Positions 1-4,295 of a stretch of DNA of 6,226 bases are shown one piece after another. The stretch is taken from contig JBJEFI010000131.1 in assembly GCA_051873875.1 (NCBI GenBank), positions 1-6,226 of the forward strand. The letters run 5' to 3'. The notes under the pieces are model-generated. The model was not told the origin of the DNA, searched no databases, and worked only from the letters and a program-made list of their open reading frames with translations. Numbering within the stretch: the stretch's first letter is position 1; every line of letters starts with the position of its first letter. A program made the position numbers and the translations under genes. The DNA comes from JBJEFI01 sp051873875. GTDB taxonomy: Bacteria > Bacillota > Bacilli > Bacillales > Bacillaceae_G.

Positions 1-527
1 TATTTTTTCTTATAGTGTAGCAATGCCACATCGCCAGAACGTTCGACCTTTGTTAATGCAAAGCTCGTTTCGATTTCTTTATCTTGATATAAAGAAATTC
101 CTGTACCGATAATCGTAGGGATAATGGCTAATATAAATTCATCAATTAACCCATGTTTAAAAAAGGAGGCTGCTAATTTTCCACCACCAACTAACCAAAT
201 ATCTTTTCCTGGTTGTTGTTTTAATGTAGATACAAATTGGATTGGCTCTTCATTGATAAAGGTTGCATGCTCATCTTCACCTGTTGTATAGTGAGAAAAA
301 ATATAGCTTTTTTGTTCACTATATGGATATGGAATATCGAATCCTAACACTTGCTCATAGGTTGTTTTTCCCATTAAAACAGTATCAATTCGCTTTATTA
401 AATCACCATAGCCACAATCATTTTCTGTATGGGCAGATTCTAACCAATCTAAATCACCATCTTCTCGTGCAATGTATCCATCTAATGATGTAGCAATATA
501 TAAAATAACGTTACGTTTTTCCTCCAT
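1..527 (-). CDS. Dihydrofolate reductase family (RibD C-terminal domain) protein, cut at its stop codon
   Basis: Reading leftward from ATG at 527-525 gives 175 codons, ending ...HYKKK, then the two bases TA at the window edge. The protein therefore looks complete apart from the last base of a TAA or TAG stop. The start is preceded by a perfect AGGAGG (540-535) seven bases away. The N-terminus (about residues 7-21, VILYIATSLDGYIAR) is the first strand and loop typical of the RibD-C/DHFR-like fold. A glycine-rich VGGGKL (about 113-118), followed by LIDEFILAIIPTIIGTG, matches the NADPH-binding region of the family. The relatives I know are the small stand-alone YwjB/YyaP-type proteins of Bacillus, whose substrate is generally unknown. 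It is presumably a cytosolic NADPH-dependent reductase, but it should not be equated with FolA or RibD. It is divergent from the fluoride channel genes and has no visible functional tie to them. Confidence 0.88.
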   Translation of the reverse strand, partial: MEEKRNVILYIATSLDGYIAREDGDLDWLESAHTENDCGYGDLIKRIDTVLMGKTTYEQVLGFDIPYPYSEQKSYIFSHYTTGEDEHATFINEEPIQFVSTLKQQPGKDIWLVGGGKLAASFFKHGLIDEFILAIIPTIIGTGISLYQDKEIETSFALTKVERSGDVALLHYKKK

Positions 528-612
528 CGTAAAACCTCCTGATGCGAAAATTTGTTCGTTTCCCTATCTTAACAGATTTTATGGAGAAATGCATGTTTTT
601 TCTATTGTATAG

Positions 613-618
613 TATAAT
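613..618 (+). promoter_or_regulatory. Possible -10 element upstream of the fluoride channel genes
   Basis: A consensus TATAAT lies at 613-618, but the expected -35 position (590-595, TGCATG) matches poorly and there is no TGn extension. If used, it would give a leader of about 150 bases before the first crcB start. A minus-strand TATACT (616-611) overlaps it and could serve the divergent reductase gene, also without a good -35. The rest of 528-775 contains only short, weak hairpin possibilities, such as CCTT-TTA-AAGG near 687-697. Confidence 0.3.
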
Positions 619-775
619 AAAGGGAAACTTTCCTTTTGGTTAGTTAAAATAATTAGGTTCTTCCTGTTACTTATCTTTACTTAGGCCTTTTAAAGGGGAA
701 GTGGCAGTTTGAACAAGATAGATGTTATACACAGATAGTCAACTGAATAAATGATACATGTACGAGGTGTTGGTG

Positions 776-1153
776 ATGCGATTTTTAGCAGTATTTCTCG
801 GCGGCATGATTGGTGCAATTTGTCGTTATTATATAAGCAATGAATGGAATAGCCTAGGCGCCTTTCCACTTGGAACGTTTTTTATAAATATACTTGGCTG
901 TTTCTTTTTAACTTGGCTTTTAATCTATGCAACGAAGTTAAATCCTATTCTCATTTTATTAATTGGAACGGGATTTACAGGTTCATTTACGACTTTTTCT
1001 ACATTTTCATTAGAGAATGTGAAGCTCTTAACGAGTGGTGCATATGCGATGAGTATAATGTATACATTTTTAAGTATTGGAATAGGCTTATGTATGAGTT
1101 ATCTTGGTTATTTATTAGCTTGTCGAATGAAAGGGGAAAAGGCATATGATTAG
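776..1153 (+). CDS. crcB1: Fluoride ion channel subunit CrcB/FluC, first of pair
   Basis: This is a 125-residue membrane protein with four hydrophobic segments, the usual FluC size. It exports toxic cytoplasmic fluoride as one half of a dimeric channel. Family signatures are visible: GAICRY with R17, PLGTFFINILG with N38, and GFTGSFTTFSTF (66-77), whose Phe residues F74 and F77 correspond to the fluoride-track phenylalanines. I chose ATG 776 because GAGGTG (764-769) sits six bases upstream. An in-frame ATG at 758 has no ribosome binding site and would itself contain that site. Basic residues fall on the N-terminus, the middle loop and the C-terminus (R2, K54, R117, K119, K122), predicting N-in/C-in. 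The gene overlaps the second subunit gene by eight bases, so the two are translationally coupled. Symbol numbering (1 versus 2) is by position only. Confidence 0.93.
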   Translation: MRFLAVFLGGMIGAICRYYISNEWNSLGAFPLGTFFINILGCFFLTWLLIYATKLNPILILLIGTGFTGSFTTFSTFSLENVKLLTSGAYAMSIMYTFLSIGIGLCMSYLGYLLACRMKGEKAYD

Positions 1154-1484
1154 TGTTGCGATTGGTGGTGGCTTCGGTGCCTTATCTCGTTATTTGATTG
1201 GCATGTTTATTAGTAAGCATAATAAAACCTTTTTTCCGCTTGGAACGTTTTTTATAAATATACTCGGTTCTTTTTTACTCGGTTATTTAGCTAATAGTAA
1301 TATGCAGGAACCATTATGGTTATTTTGGGGTGTTGGTTTTATGGGTGCATTTACGACTTTTTCTACATTTGGTTATGAGAGCATCTTATTAATTGAAATG
1401 AAGGAATATAAGGGAGCAGCTTTATACGTTAGTTTATCCACAGTCATTTGTATTCTATTTGCATGGCTTGGTTATGTACTGTAG
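1146..1484 (+). CDS. crcB2: Fluoride ion channel subunit CrcB/FluC, second of pair
   Basis: This 112-residue paralogue of the preceding gene has the same four-segment layout and signatures: GALSRY (R15), PLGTFFINILG (N38), and GFMGAFTTFSTF (64-75) with F72 and F75. Its ATG lies inside the end of crcB1 and is preceded by AAGGGG (1131-1136), nine bases away. The charge pattern is the reverse of the first subunit: K24, K27, K86 and K89 lie in the first and third loops, and there are no Lys/Arg on the N-terminus, middle loop or C-terminus, predicting N-out/C-out. Paired crcB genes with opposite topology are known in Firmicutes and are thought to form an antiparallel heterodimer, in contrast to single dual-topology genes that homodimerise. 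The gene ends directly against a terminator hairpin. Confidence 0.93.
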   Translation: MISVAIGGGFGALSRYLIGMFISKHNKTFFPLGTFFINILGSFLLGYLANSNMQEPLWLFWGVGFMGAFTTFSTFGYESILLIEMKEYKGAALYVSLSTVICILFAWLGYVL

Positions 1485-1520
1485 AAAGAAGGCTATCTAT
1501 TTAGAGATAGCCTTCTTTTT
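1485..1520 (+). terminator. Rho-independent terminator shared by crcB2 and the convergent DUF1836 gene
   Basis: The arms AGAAGGCTATCT (1487-1498) and AGATAGCCTTCT (1505-1516) are perfectly complementary. Two further A-T pairs extend the stem, the loop is six bases, and a T-tract runs 1516-1520. It starts right after the crcB2 stop. On the minus strand the same stem ends in TTTCTAC, a weaker tail. The left-hand part of the hairpin contains the DUF1836 stop codon (1499-1497), and the right arm encodes the last few DUF1836 residues. Confidence 0.85.
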
Positions 1521-2084
1521 ATTTTGTTGTGTAGTTAGTTCATCTACTAATTTCTCTGCCACTCTTCGATATTGATTACTCATTTGAACAAGAGTTGAAA
1601 TAAGCAGAAGTTGTTCTATTTCCTCTGGATATTCATTTCCTTTTTCTTCGTCAATACGACTACATATTTTGTGTAGTTCCTCTTTAAATGAATGGGTGTT
1701 TTTTTCGTGTAACGTTAAAATGCTAGTGTAGATATCTTCAATTGAAAAAGTTTCATCTTCTGTTACTTTACTGTTTACTGCTTCTAATACAATTTTAATG
1801 TCATTAATGGATAAAGCTCCTTTTAAACTATAAATAAGGCTAAGTAGCATAATGTGATTATGAGAATATTTTTTGTTTTTAATTGGAGGCAATAGCTTTC
1901 CCTTTGCATAGTTATTAATCATCGTTTTTGTTAATACTTTTTCTTCATCGGTGCGTGTTGTTTCATTATATGTATTTTCAAAAAGCTGAATAACTTGATC
2001 CATATATAAGTCCACTTTTGGAATATCTCCTAATGAAATATGGTTTGTTAATTGAAGTTGTTCAATCATTTCGTCAAGGTTCAT
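1497..2084 (-). CDS. DUF1836 protein, putative MerR-like DNA-binding regulator
   Basis: This 195-residue soluble protein starts at ATG 2084-2082, with AAAGGAG about eight bases upstream. Residues 20-31 (DIPKVDLYMDQV) and the segment around 47-74, including LTKTMINNYAKGKLLPP and KKYS, match the DUF1836 family as I know it. The INNYxKxKLLPP stretch resembles the winged helix-turn-helix of MerR proteins (..YYexxGLLPP), so DNA binding is a reasonable inference. The C-terminal half is helical and acidic, with no further recognisable domain, and ends in a Lys-rich tail. There is no signal peptide or membrane segment. It is divergent from the PAQR gene; the two promoters overlap and carry inverted repeats, which suggests it regulates that gene and itself. 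Function is otherwise unknown. Confidence 0.85.
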   Translation of the reverse strand: MNLDEMIEQLQLTNHISLGDIPKVDLYMDQVIQLFENTYNETTRTDEEKVLTKTMINNYAKGKLLPPIKNKKYSHNHIMLLSLIYSLKGALSINDIKIVLEAVNSKVTEDETFSIEDIYTSILTLHEKNTHSFKEELHKICSRIDEEKGNEYPEEIEQLLLISTLVQMSNQYRRVAEKLVDELTTQQNKKKAISK

Positions 2085-2120
2085 AGATGTAGCTCCTTTA
2101 TTAATTTAGTCGGTGGATTA

Positions 2121-2149
2121 ATTATATAGTGTTATTGACTTAAATTCAA
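2121..2149 (-). promoter_or_regulatory. Sigma-A-like promoter of the DUF1836 gene
   Basis: On the minus strand, TTGAAT (2149-2144) and TATAAT (2126-2121) are separated by exactly 17 bases. The predicted transcript would begin near 2114 and lead into the ribosome binding site at about 2099-2093. It overlaps the opposing PAQR promoter (2135-2163), so the two polymerases cannot occupy the region together. Confidence 0.6.
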
Positions 2150-2163
2150 TGTAGTTATATAAT
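2135..2163 (+). promoter_or_regulatory. Sigma-A-like promoter of the PAQR/hemolysin III gene
   Basis: TTGACT (2135-2140) and a consensus TATAAT (2158-2163) are separated by exactly 17 bases. The start site would be near 2170, giving a leader of about 40 bases. Inverted repeats flank and follow the -10 element. Confidence 0.72.
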
Positions 2164-2186
2164 TATAAGTAGTTATTAAAACTACA
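2150..2186. promoter_or_regulatory. Candidate operator: inverted repeats over the PAQR -10 and start site
   Basis: TGTAGTT (2150-2156) is repeated as GTAGTT (2169-2174), and both are complementary to AACTACA (2180-2186). The inner pair forms GTAGTT-ATTAA-AACTAC, centred just past the predicted start. A 10-base palindrome, TATAATTATA (2158-2167), sits between. The placement suits a repressor; the DUF1836 protein is the obvious candidate, by position only. Confidence 0.45.
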
Positions 2187-2209
2187 TAATAGAGTGTAAG
2201 GGGGTAAAG

Positions 2210-2860
2210 ATGATGAGTGCGTATATTAGAGAACCAATTAATGCATTAACACATTTAGCTGGTGCCATACTAGCCTTTATTGCTTTAATTGCGATGATTA
2301 TAAAAACAGCATTAACGGTAGGAAGCGGAATAGCAATTACAGCAGTAACGATTTTTGGAGTAAGTATGATTTTACTGTATGTAGCATCGACAACATACCA
2401 TTCAGTTATTGGTAGTAGTCGGGTTATTGCTTTTTTAAGAAGATTAGATCATTCAATGATTTTTATTTTAATCGCTGGATCGTATACACCTTTTTGTTTA
2501 ATTGCATTAAACGATACAAGTGGTTGGATTTTATTCTCAGTTGTAACGGGTGTAGCTGTCATTGGAATAGTATTTAAAATGGTATGGTTCAATTGTCCAC
2601 GTTGGTTATCAACCGCTATCTACATTGTTATGGGTTGGTTAGCAGTATTTGTCTTTACACCGTTATGGAATAGTTTGAGCGGATTAGGATTCTTCTACTT
2701 AGTATTAGGTGGTGTACTTTATACAATTGGTGGTATTATTTATGCGGTTAAGCCCAAATTTTTAGAATTTAAACATTTAGGCTTTCATGAGATTTTTCAT
2801 ATCTTTATTCTACTCGGTAGTGCAGCCCATTTTATATGTGTTTATTTCTACGTATTATAA
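2210..2860 (+). CDS. trhA: PAQR family / hemolysin III-like membrane protein (TrhA/YplQ type)
   Basis: This 216-residue protein has about seven hydrophobic segments and the usual length for bacterial hemolysin III-type PAQR proteins. The family pattern is clear: REPINALTHLAGA near the N-terminus, STTYH (S60, H64), RRLDHS (D80, H81), AGSYTPF (89-95), and a C-terminal HEIFH (H193, H197). In animal adiponectin receptors the residues equivalent to H64, H193 and H197 bind zinc. Bacterial members were first named for haemolytic activity in B. cereus; later work on TrhA assigns them to membrane homeostasis. The chemical reaction is uncertain. Two adjacent ATGs (2210 and 2213) are possible, with GGGGG (2200-2204) five or eight bases upstream; the second has the better spacing and would remove one Met. 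The gene has its own promoter and terminator, so it is a single-gene transcript facing away from the DUF1836 gene. Confidence 0.9.
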   Translation: MMSAYIREPINALTHLAGAILAFIALIAMIIKTALTVGSGIAITAVTIFGVSMILLYVASTTYHSVIGSSRVIAFLRRLDHSMIFILIAGSYTPFCLIALNDTSGWILFSVVTGVAVIGIVFKMVWFNCPRWLSTAIYIVMGWLAVFVFTPLWNSLSGLGFFYLVLGGVLYTIGGIIYAVKPKFLEFKHLGFHEIFHIFILLGSAAHFICVYFYVL

Positions 2861-2892
2861 AATAGCAAATCAATTTGATTTGCTATTTTTTT
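2859..2892 (+). terminator. Rho-independent terminator of the PAQR gene
   Basis: A 13-base-pair stem, AAAATAGCAAATC (2859-2871) with GATTTGCTATTTT (2877-2889), has a five-base loop AATTT and a run of seven T (2886-2892). It begins inside the stop codon. Confidence 0.85.
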
Positions 2893-2935
2893 ATGGAGAA
2901 AAAGGAAGATACATATAATAAAAATGATATAATTA

Positions 2936-3162
2936 ATGAAAATATTAAAGGTACGATGTGGAAAAATAGAGCTATTTTTTGTAGGTATACCGTTATTATA
3001 TATTTTTGTTCCAGCAATATTGCTTATTTGGGCGTTAGTGGATTTAATTAGACGAGACGAACTAGAGATAGCTGGAGGAAATAAAATTCTTTGGCAATCA
3101 TCATTATTTTCGTAGCATTTATCGGTCCTATTTTATACTTATTACTTGGTAGAAAAAAATAA
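2936..3162 (+). pseudogene. Frameshifted copy of a small PLDc_N-type membrane protein gene
   Basis: This is a decayed paralogue of the intact gene at 3315-3515. From ATG 2936 the reading frame gives an aligned stretch (IFVPAILLIWALVDLIRRDE, then IAGGNKILW). A one-base deletion relative to the intact copy near 3094-3097 then leads to a TAG at 3113-3115. The following frame still encodes IIIIFVAFIGPILYLLLG and a stop at 3160-3162, so the break is recent. ATG 2936 has no ribosome binding site. A better-placed start, ATG 2956 with AAAGG (2947-2951), is in the same frame as the distal part but out of frame with the middle. The original gene probably began there and suffered a second indel, perhaps in the T-run near 2972-2980. 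If 2936 is used, a 59-residue truncated product is possible. Both indels should be confirmed against reads. Confidence 0.72.
3063..3094 (+). repeat. Direct repeat, copy 1 (within the PLDc_N pseudogene)
   Basis: These 32 bases are identical to 3412-3443 in the intact paralogue, 349 bases downstream. They are the best-conserved part of a tandem gene duplication and end at the point where the pseudogene loses a base. Confidence 0.85.
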
Positions 3163-3219
3163 AAGCTTCTTTATATTAAGTTTAATTTTTGGGTTTGCTA
3201 ACATGTAAGTAAGCTTTTT
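3161..3219 (+). terminator. Weak terminator-like inverted repeat after the pseudogene
   Basis: AAAAGCTT (3161-3168) and AAGCTTTT (3212-3219) are complementary, and a T-run follows, but the loop is over 40 bases. It may be a terminator with internal structure or chance in AT-rich DNA. The rest of 3163-3290 shows no gene. A TATAAT at 3283-3288 could be the -10 of the next gene, but it has no -35 partner. Confidence 0.3.
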
Positions 3220-3314
3220 TTCGTTGGAAATAGTTATAAAATAAGATTTTTTAACTATTAATTTAGAAAAGAAAACAATATATATAATAAGAGGTGGAGG
3301 GGAGAGGAAATAAA

Positions 3315-3515
3315 ATGAGTATCTTTTTATCGTTTTTTCCATTACTATTTGTTTTTGTCCCAACAATATTACTTATTTGGGCATTAGTTGATTTAATTAG
3401 ACGAGATGAAATAGAGATAGCTGGAGGAAATAAAATTCTTTGGGTAATTATCATCATTTTCGTACCATTTTTTGGCTCCATTTTATATTTATTACTTGGT
3501 AGAAGAACATTATAA
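3315..3515 (+). CDS. Small PLDc_N-domain membrane protein
   Basis: This 66-residue protein has two hydrophobic segments (about residues 3-24 and 43-62) joined by a charged loop, RRDEIEIAGGNK. The pattern LLIWALVDLIRR followed by ILWVIIIIFVPFFGSILYLLLGRR is that of the phospholipase D-nuclease N-terminal (PLDc_N) domain, here alone without any catalytic HKD domain. Stand-alone proteins of this kind include B. subtilis YxlE, which helps to restrain sigma-Y; others lie near antimicrobial-peptide loci. No sigma factor or peptide gene is visible here, so the role is unknown. ATG 3315 is preferred: AGAGG (3303-3307) lies seven bases upstream, whereas an in-frame GTG at 3294 falls inside that purine-rich leader. 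The gene is the intact member of a tandem pair. Confidence 0.8.
   Translation: MSIFLSFFPLLFVFVPTILLIWALVDLIRRDEIEIAGGNKILWVIIIIFVPFFGSILYLLLGRRTL
3412..3443 (+). repeat. Direct repeat, copy 2 (within the intact PLDc_N gene)
   Basis: These 32 bases are identical to 3063-3094. They encode part of the conserved charged loop and the start of the second membrane segment. Confidence 0.85.
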
Positions 3516-3531
3516 GTTAAGTATGTATAAA

Positions 3532-3702
3532 AAATAGTATGTTTCAATAAGCTAAGCTTGTTGAAGGGTGCTATTTGCCCTGTTTTAACTGGCACTAAAA
3601 ATTAGTAAAATCAAAGAAGTTTGATTGGGAGATAAGTGCCAGTAAGAAACCGATTCGTTCAACTAAGCCTCAGTGTTCCTACTGATGGAAGTTTCACTTT
3701 AT
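3532..3702. repeat. Multi-hairpin intergenic element, possible B. cereus-group interspersed repeat
   Basis: Four structures lie in about 170 bases without a gene. (a) A long hairpin at 3532-3576 has TTCAATAAG (3543-3551) and CTTGTTGAA (3557-3565) as its inner stem with one T-G wobble; it extends outward to AAATAG and CTATTT, and a run of six A precedes it. On the minus strand this makes a terminator-like hairpin plus T-run. (b) A short AGGG/CCCT pair lies at 3565-3581. (c) A perfect nine-base outer stem, ACTGGCACT (3588-3596) with AGTGCCAGT (3635-3643), encloses an inner hairpin AATCAAA-GAAG-TTTGATT (3609-3626). (d) TCAGT/ACTGA lies at 3670-3685. No ORF fits. The size is compatible with the bcr class of B. 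cereus-group repeats, or with the structured end of an IS200/IS605-type element, but I cannot confirm either. The long hairpin may also terminate the PLDc_N gene. No target-site duplication is evident. Confidence 0.5.
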
Positions 3703-3719
3703 CTTTTAAGACAAAAGTG

Positions 3720-3748
3720 TTGACCTTTGGTTTTATATCGTGTATATT
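3720..3748 (+). promoter_or_regulatory. Promoter of the MarR regulator gene
   Basis: TTGACC (3720-3725) and TATATT (3743-3748) are separated by exactly 17 bases. The start site would be near 3755, inside the palindrome that immediately follows the -10. Confidence 0.7.
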
Positions 3749-3766
3749 TATCTTAAATTAAAGATA
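3749..3766. promoter_or_regulatory. Palindromic operator upstream of the MarR gene, copy 1
   Basis: The near-palindrome TATCTTAAATTAAAGATA, with six-base perfect arms TATCTT and AAGATA, abuts the -10 and covers the start site. The identical 18 bases recur at 4253-4270. The arrangement ATCT...AT...AGAT resembles the inverted repeat I recall for B. subtilis MhqR. It is the likely binding site of the adjacent MarR protein for autorepression. A further half-site, AAGATA (3776-3781), lies just downstream, and TATCTT-TT-AAGA (3700-3711) lies upstream of the -35. Confidence 0.68.
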
Positions 3767-3797
3767 TTTAATTTTAAGATAAAGGGAAGGTGAGAGA

Positions 3798-4226
3798 ATG
3801 GAACAATTGTCTTTATCGAATAAATTGTTAATCGTACTGATGCGTGCTCACCATACAGTGGAAGAAATAATAAGGAAAGATATTGCAAAATACGGCTTAA
3901 ATCCTACTGAATTTGGTGTATTAGAGTTTATTTATCATAAAGGTGACCAACCAATTCAGCAATTAGGAAAGAAAATTCTTTTAACAAGTGGTAGCTTAAC
4001 GTATGTAGTTGATAAGTTGGAAAAGAGAGGATTACTTGTCCGAAAACAATGTCCAAAAGATCGTCGTGTTACGTATGCTTCATTAACAGAGGAAGGGCAT
4101 GCGTTTATCGAAGAAATTTTTCCAAAGCATCAAGAAGTGATTGATGATATTTTTTCAATGCTAACAGAAGAAGAAAAGAATGTGATGATTGCATATTTAA
4201 AAAAGATTGGCTTGCAAACAAGCTAA
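3798..4226 (+). CDS. MarR family transcriptional regulator, MhqR-like
   Basis: This 142-residue regulator has the usual MarR length. Helices flank a winged helix-turn-helix: GLNPTEFGVLEFIYHKGDQP (33-52), then the recognition region TSGSLTYVVDKLEKRGLL (63-80) and the wing with the canonical DRR (88-90). The protein has one cysteine, C85, just before the wing, which could sense electrophiles or quinones. The overall look is closest to the MhqR group, repressors released by methylhydroquinone, catechol and related quinones. ATG 3798 follows AAGGTG (3787-3792), five bases away. The gene has its own promoter and a palindrome overlapping the start site; the same palindrome precedes the next gene, so it probably represses both. 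Most members act as homodimers on DNA. Assignment to MarR is secure; the quinone ligand is inferred from neighbours and operator. Confidence 0.9.
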   Translation: MEQLSLSNKLLIVLMRAHHTVEEIIRKDIAKYGLNPTEFGVLEFIYHKGDQPIQQLGKKILLTSGSLTYVVDKLEKRGLLVRKQCPKDRRVTYASLTEEGHAFIEEIFPKHQEVIDDIFSMLTEEEKNVMIAYLKKIGLQTS

Positions 4227-4245
4227 TCTTCCCTTCTATTTTTTT
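4203..4245 (+). terminator. Hairpin at the end of the MarR gene, imperfect terminator
   Basis: The arms AAGATTGGCTTG (4203-4214) and CAAGCTAATCTT (4219-4230) pair over 12 positions with one G-T wobble and a four-base loop. The seven-T run (4239-4245) starts eight bases beyond the stem, so termination may be inefficient. The stem includes the last codons and stop of the gene. Confidence 0.5.
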
Positions 4246-4247
4246 AC

Positions 4248-4270
4248 TATAATATCTTAAATTAAAGATA
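4248..4270 (+). promoter_or_regulatory. -10 element and operator copy 2 upstream of the pirin gene
   Basis: A consensus TATAAT (4248-4253) runs directly into TATCTTAAATTAAAGATA (4253-4270), identical to the site at the MarR promoter and placed the same way relative to the -10. No good -35 is visible at 16-18 bases spacing (around 4225-4231), so the promoter is weak or needs read-through from the MarR gene. The site should let the MarR protein block start-site access for the pirin-quinone reductase transcript. Confidence 0.65.
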
Positions 4271-4295
4271 CTTAAAACTAAGAGGAGTGAATAAA

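Noticed and set aside
758..775. Upstream in-frame ATG for the first fluoride channel gene
   Set aside because: No ribosome binding site precedes it, and GAGGTG for the ATG at 776 lies within the extension.
913..1149. Second reading frame inside the first fluoride channel gene
   Set aside because: It is a shadow in another frame of a clear membrane protein gene.
2893..3051. Short reading frame starting MEKKEDTYNK before the PLDc_N pseudogene
   Set aside because: It runs out of the conserved frame and has no ribosome binding site; it may at most be the original N-terminal extension of the broken gene.
3294..3314. GTG start extending the PLDc_N protein by seven residues
   Set aside because: The GTG is inside the purine-rich leader that serves as the ribosome binding site for ATG 3315, and the added residues do not match the family.
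3263..3595. Minus-strand frame of 110 codons across the PLDc_N gene and hairpin block
   Set aside because: It is antisense to a well-supported gene, without a ribosome binding site or a recognisable domain.
3527..3702. ATAAA (3527-3531) and TTTAT (3698-3702) as a target-site duplication of the hairpin block
   Set aside because: They are inverted relative to each other, not direct repeats, and are common in AT-rich DNA.
4287..4295. GTG start extending the pirin by three residues
   Set aside because: It overlaps the GAGGAG site that is well spaced for ATG 4296.
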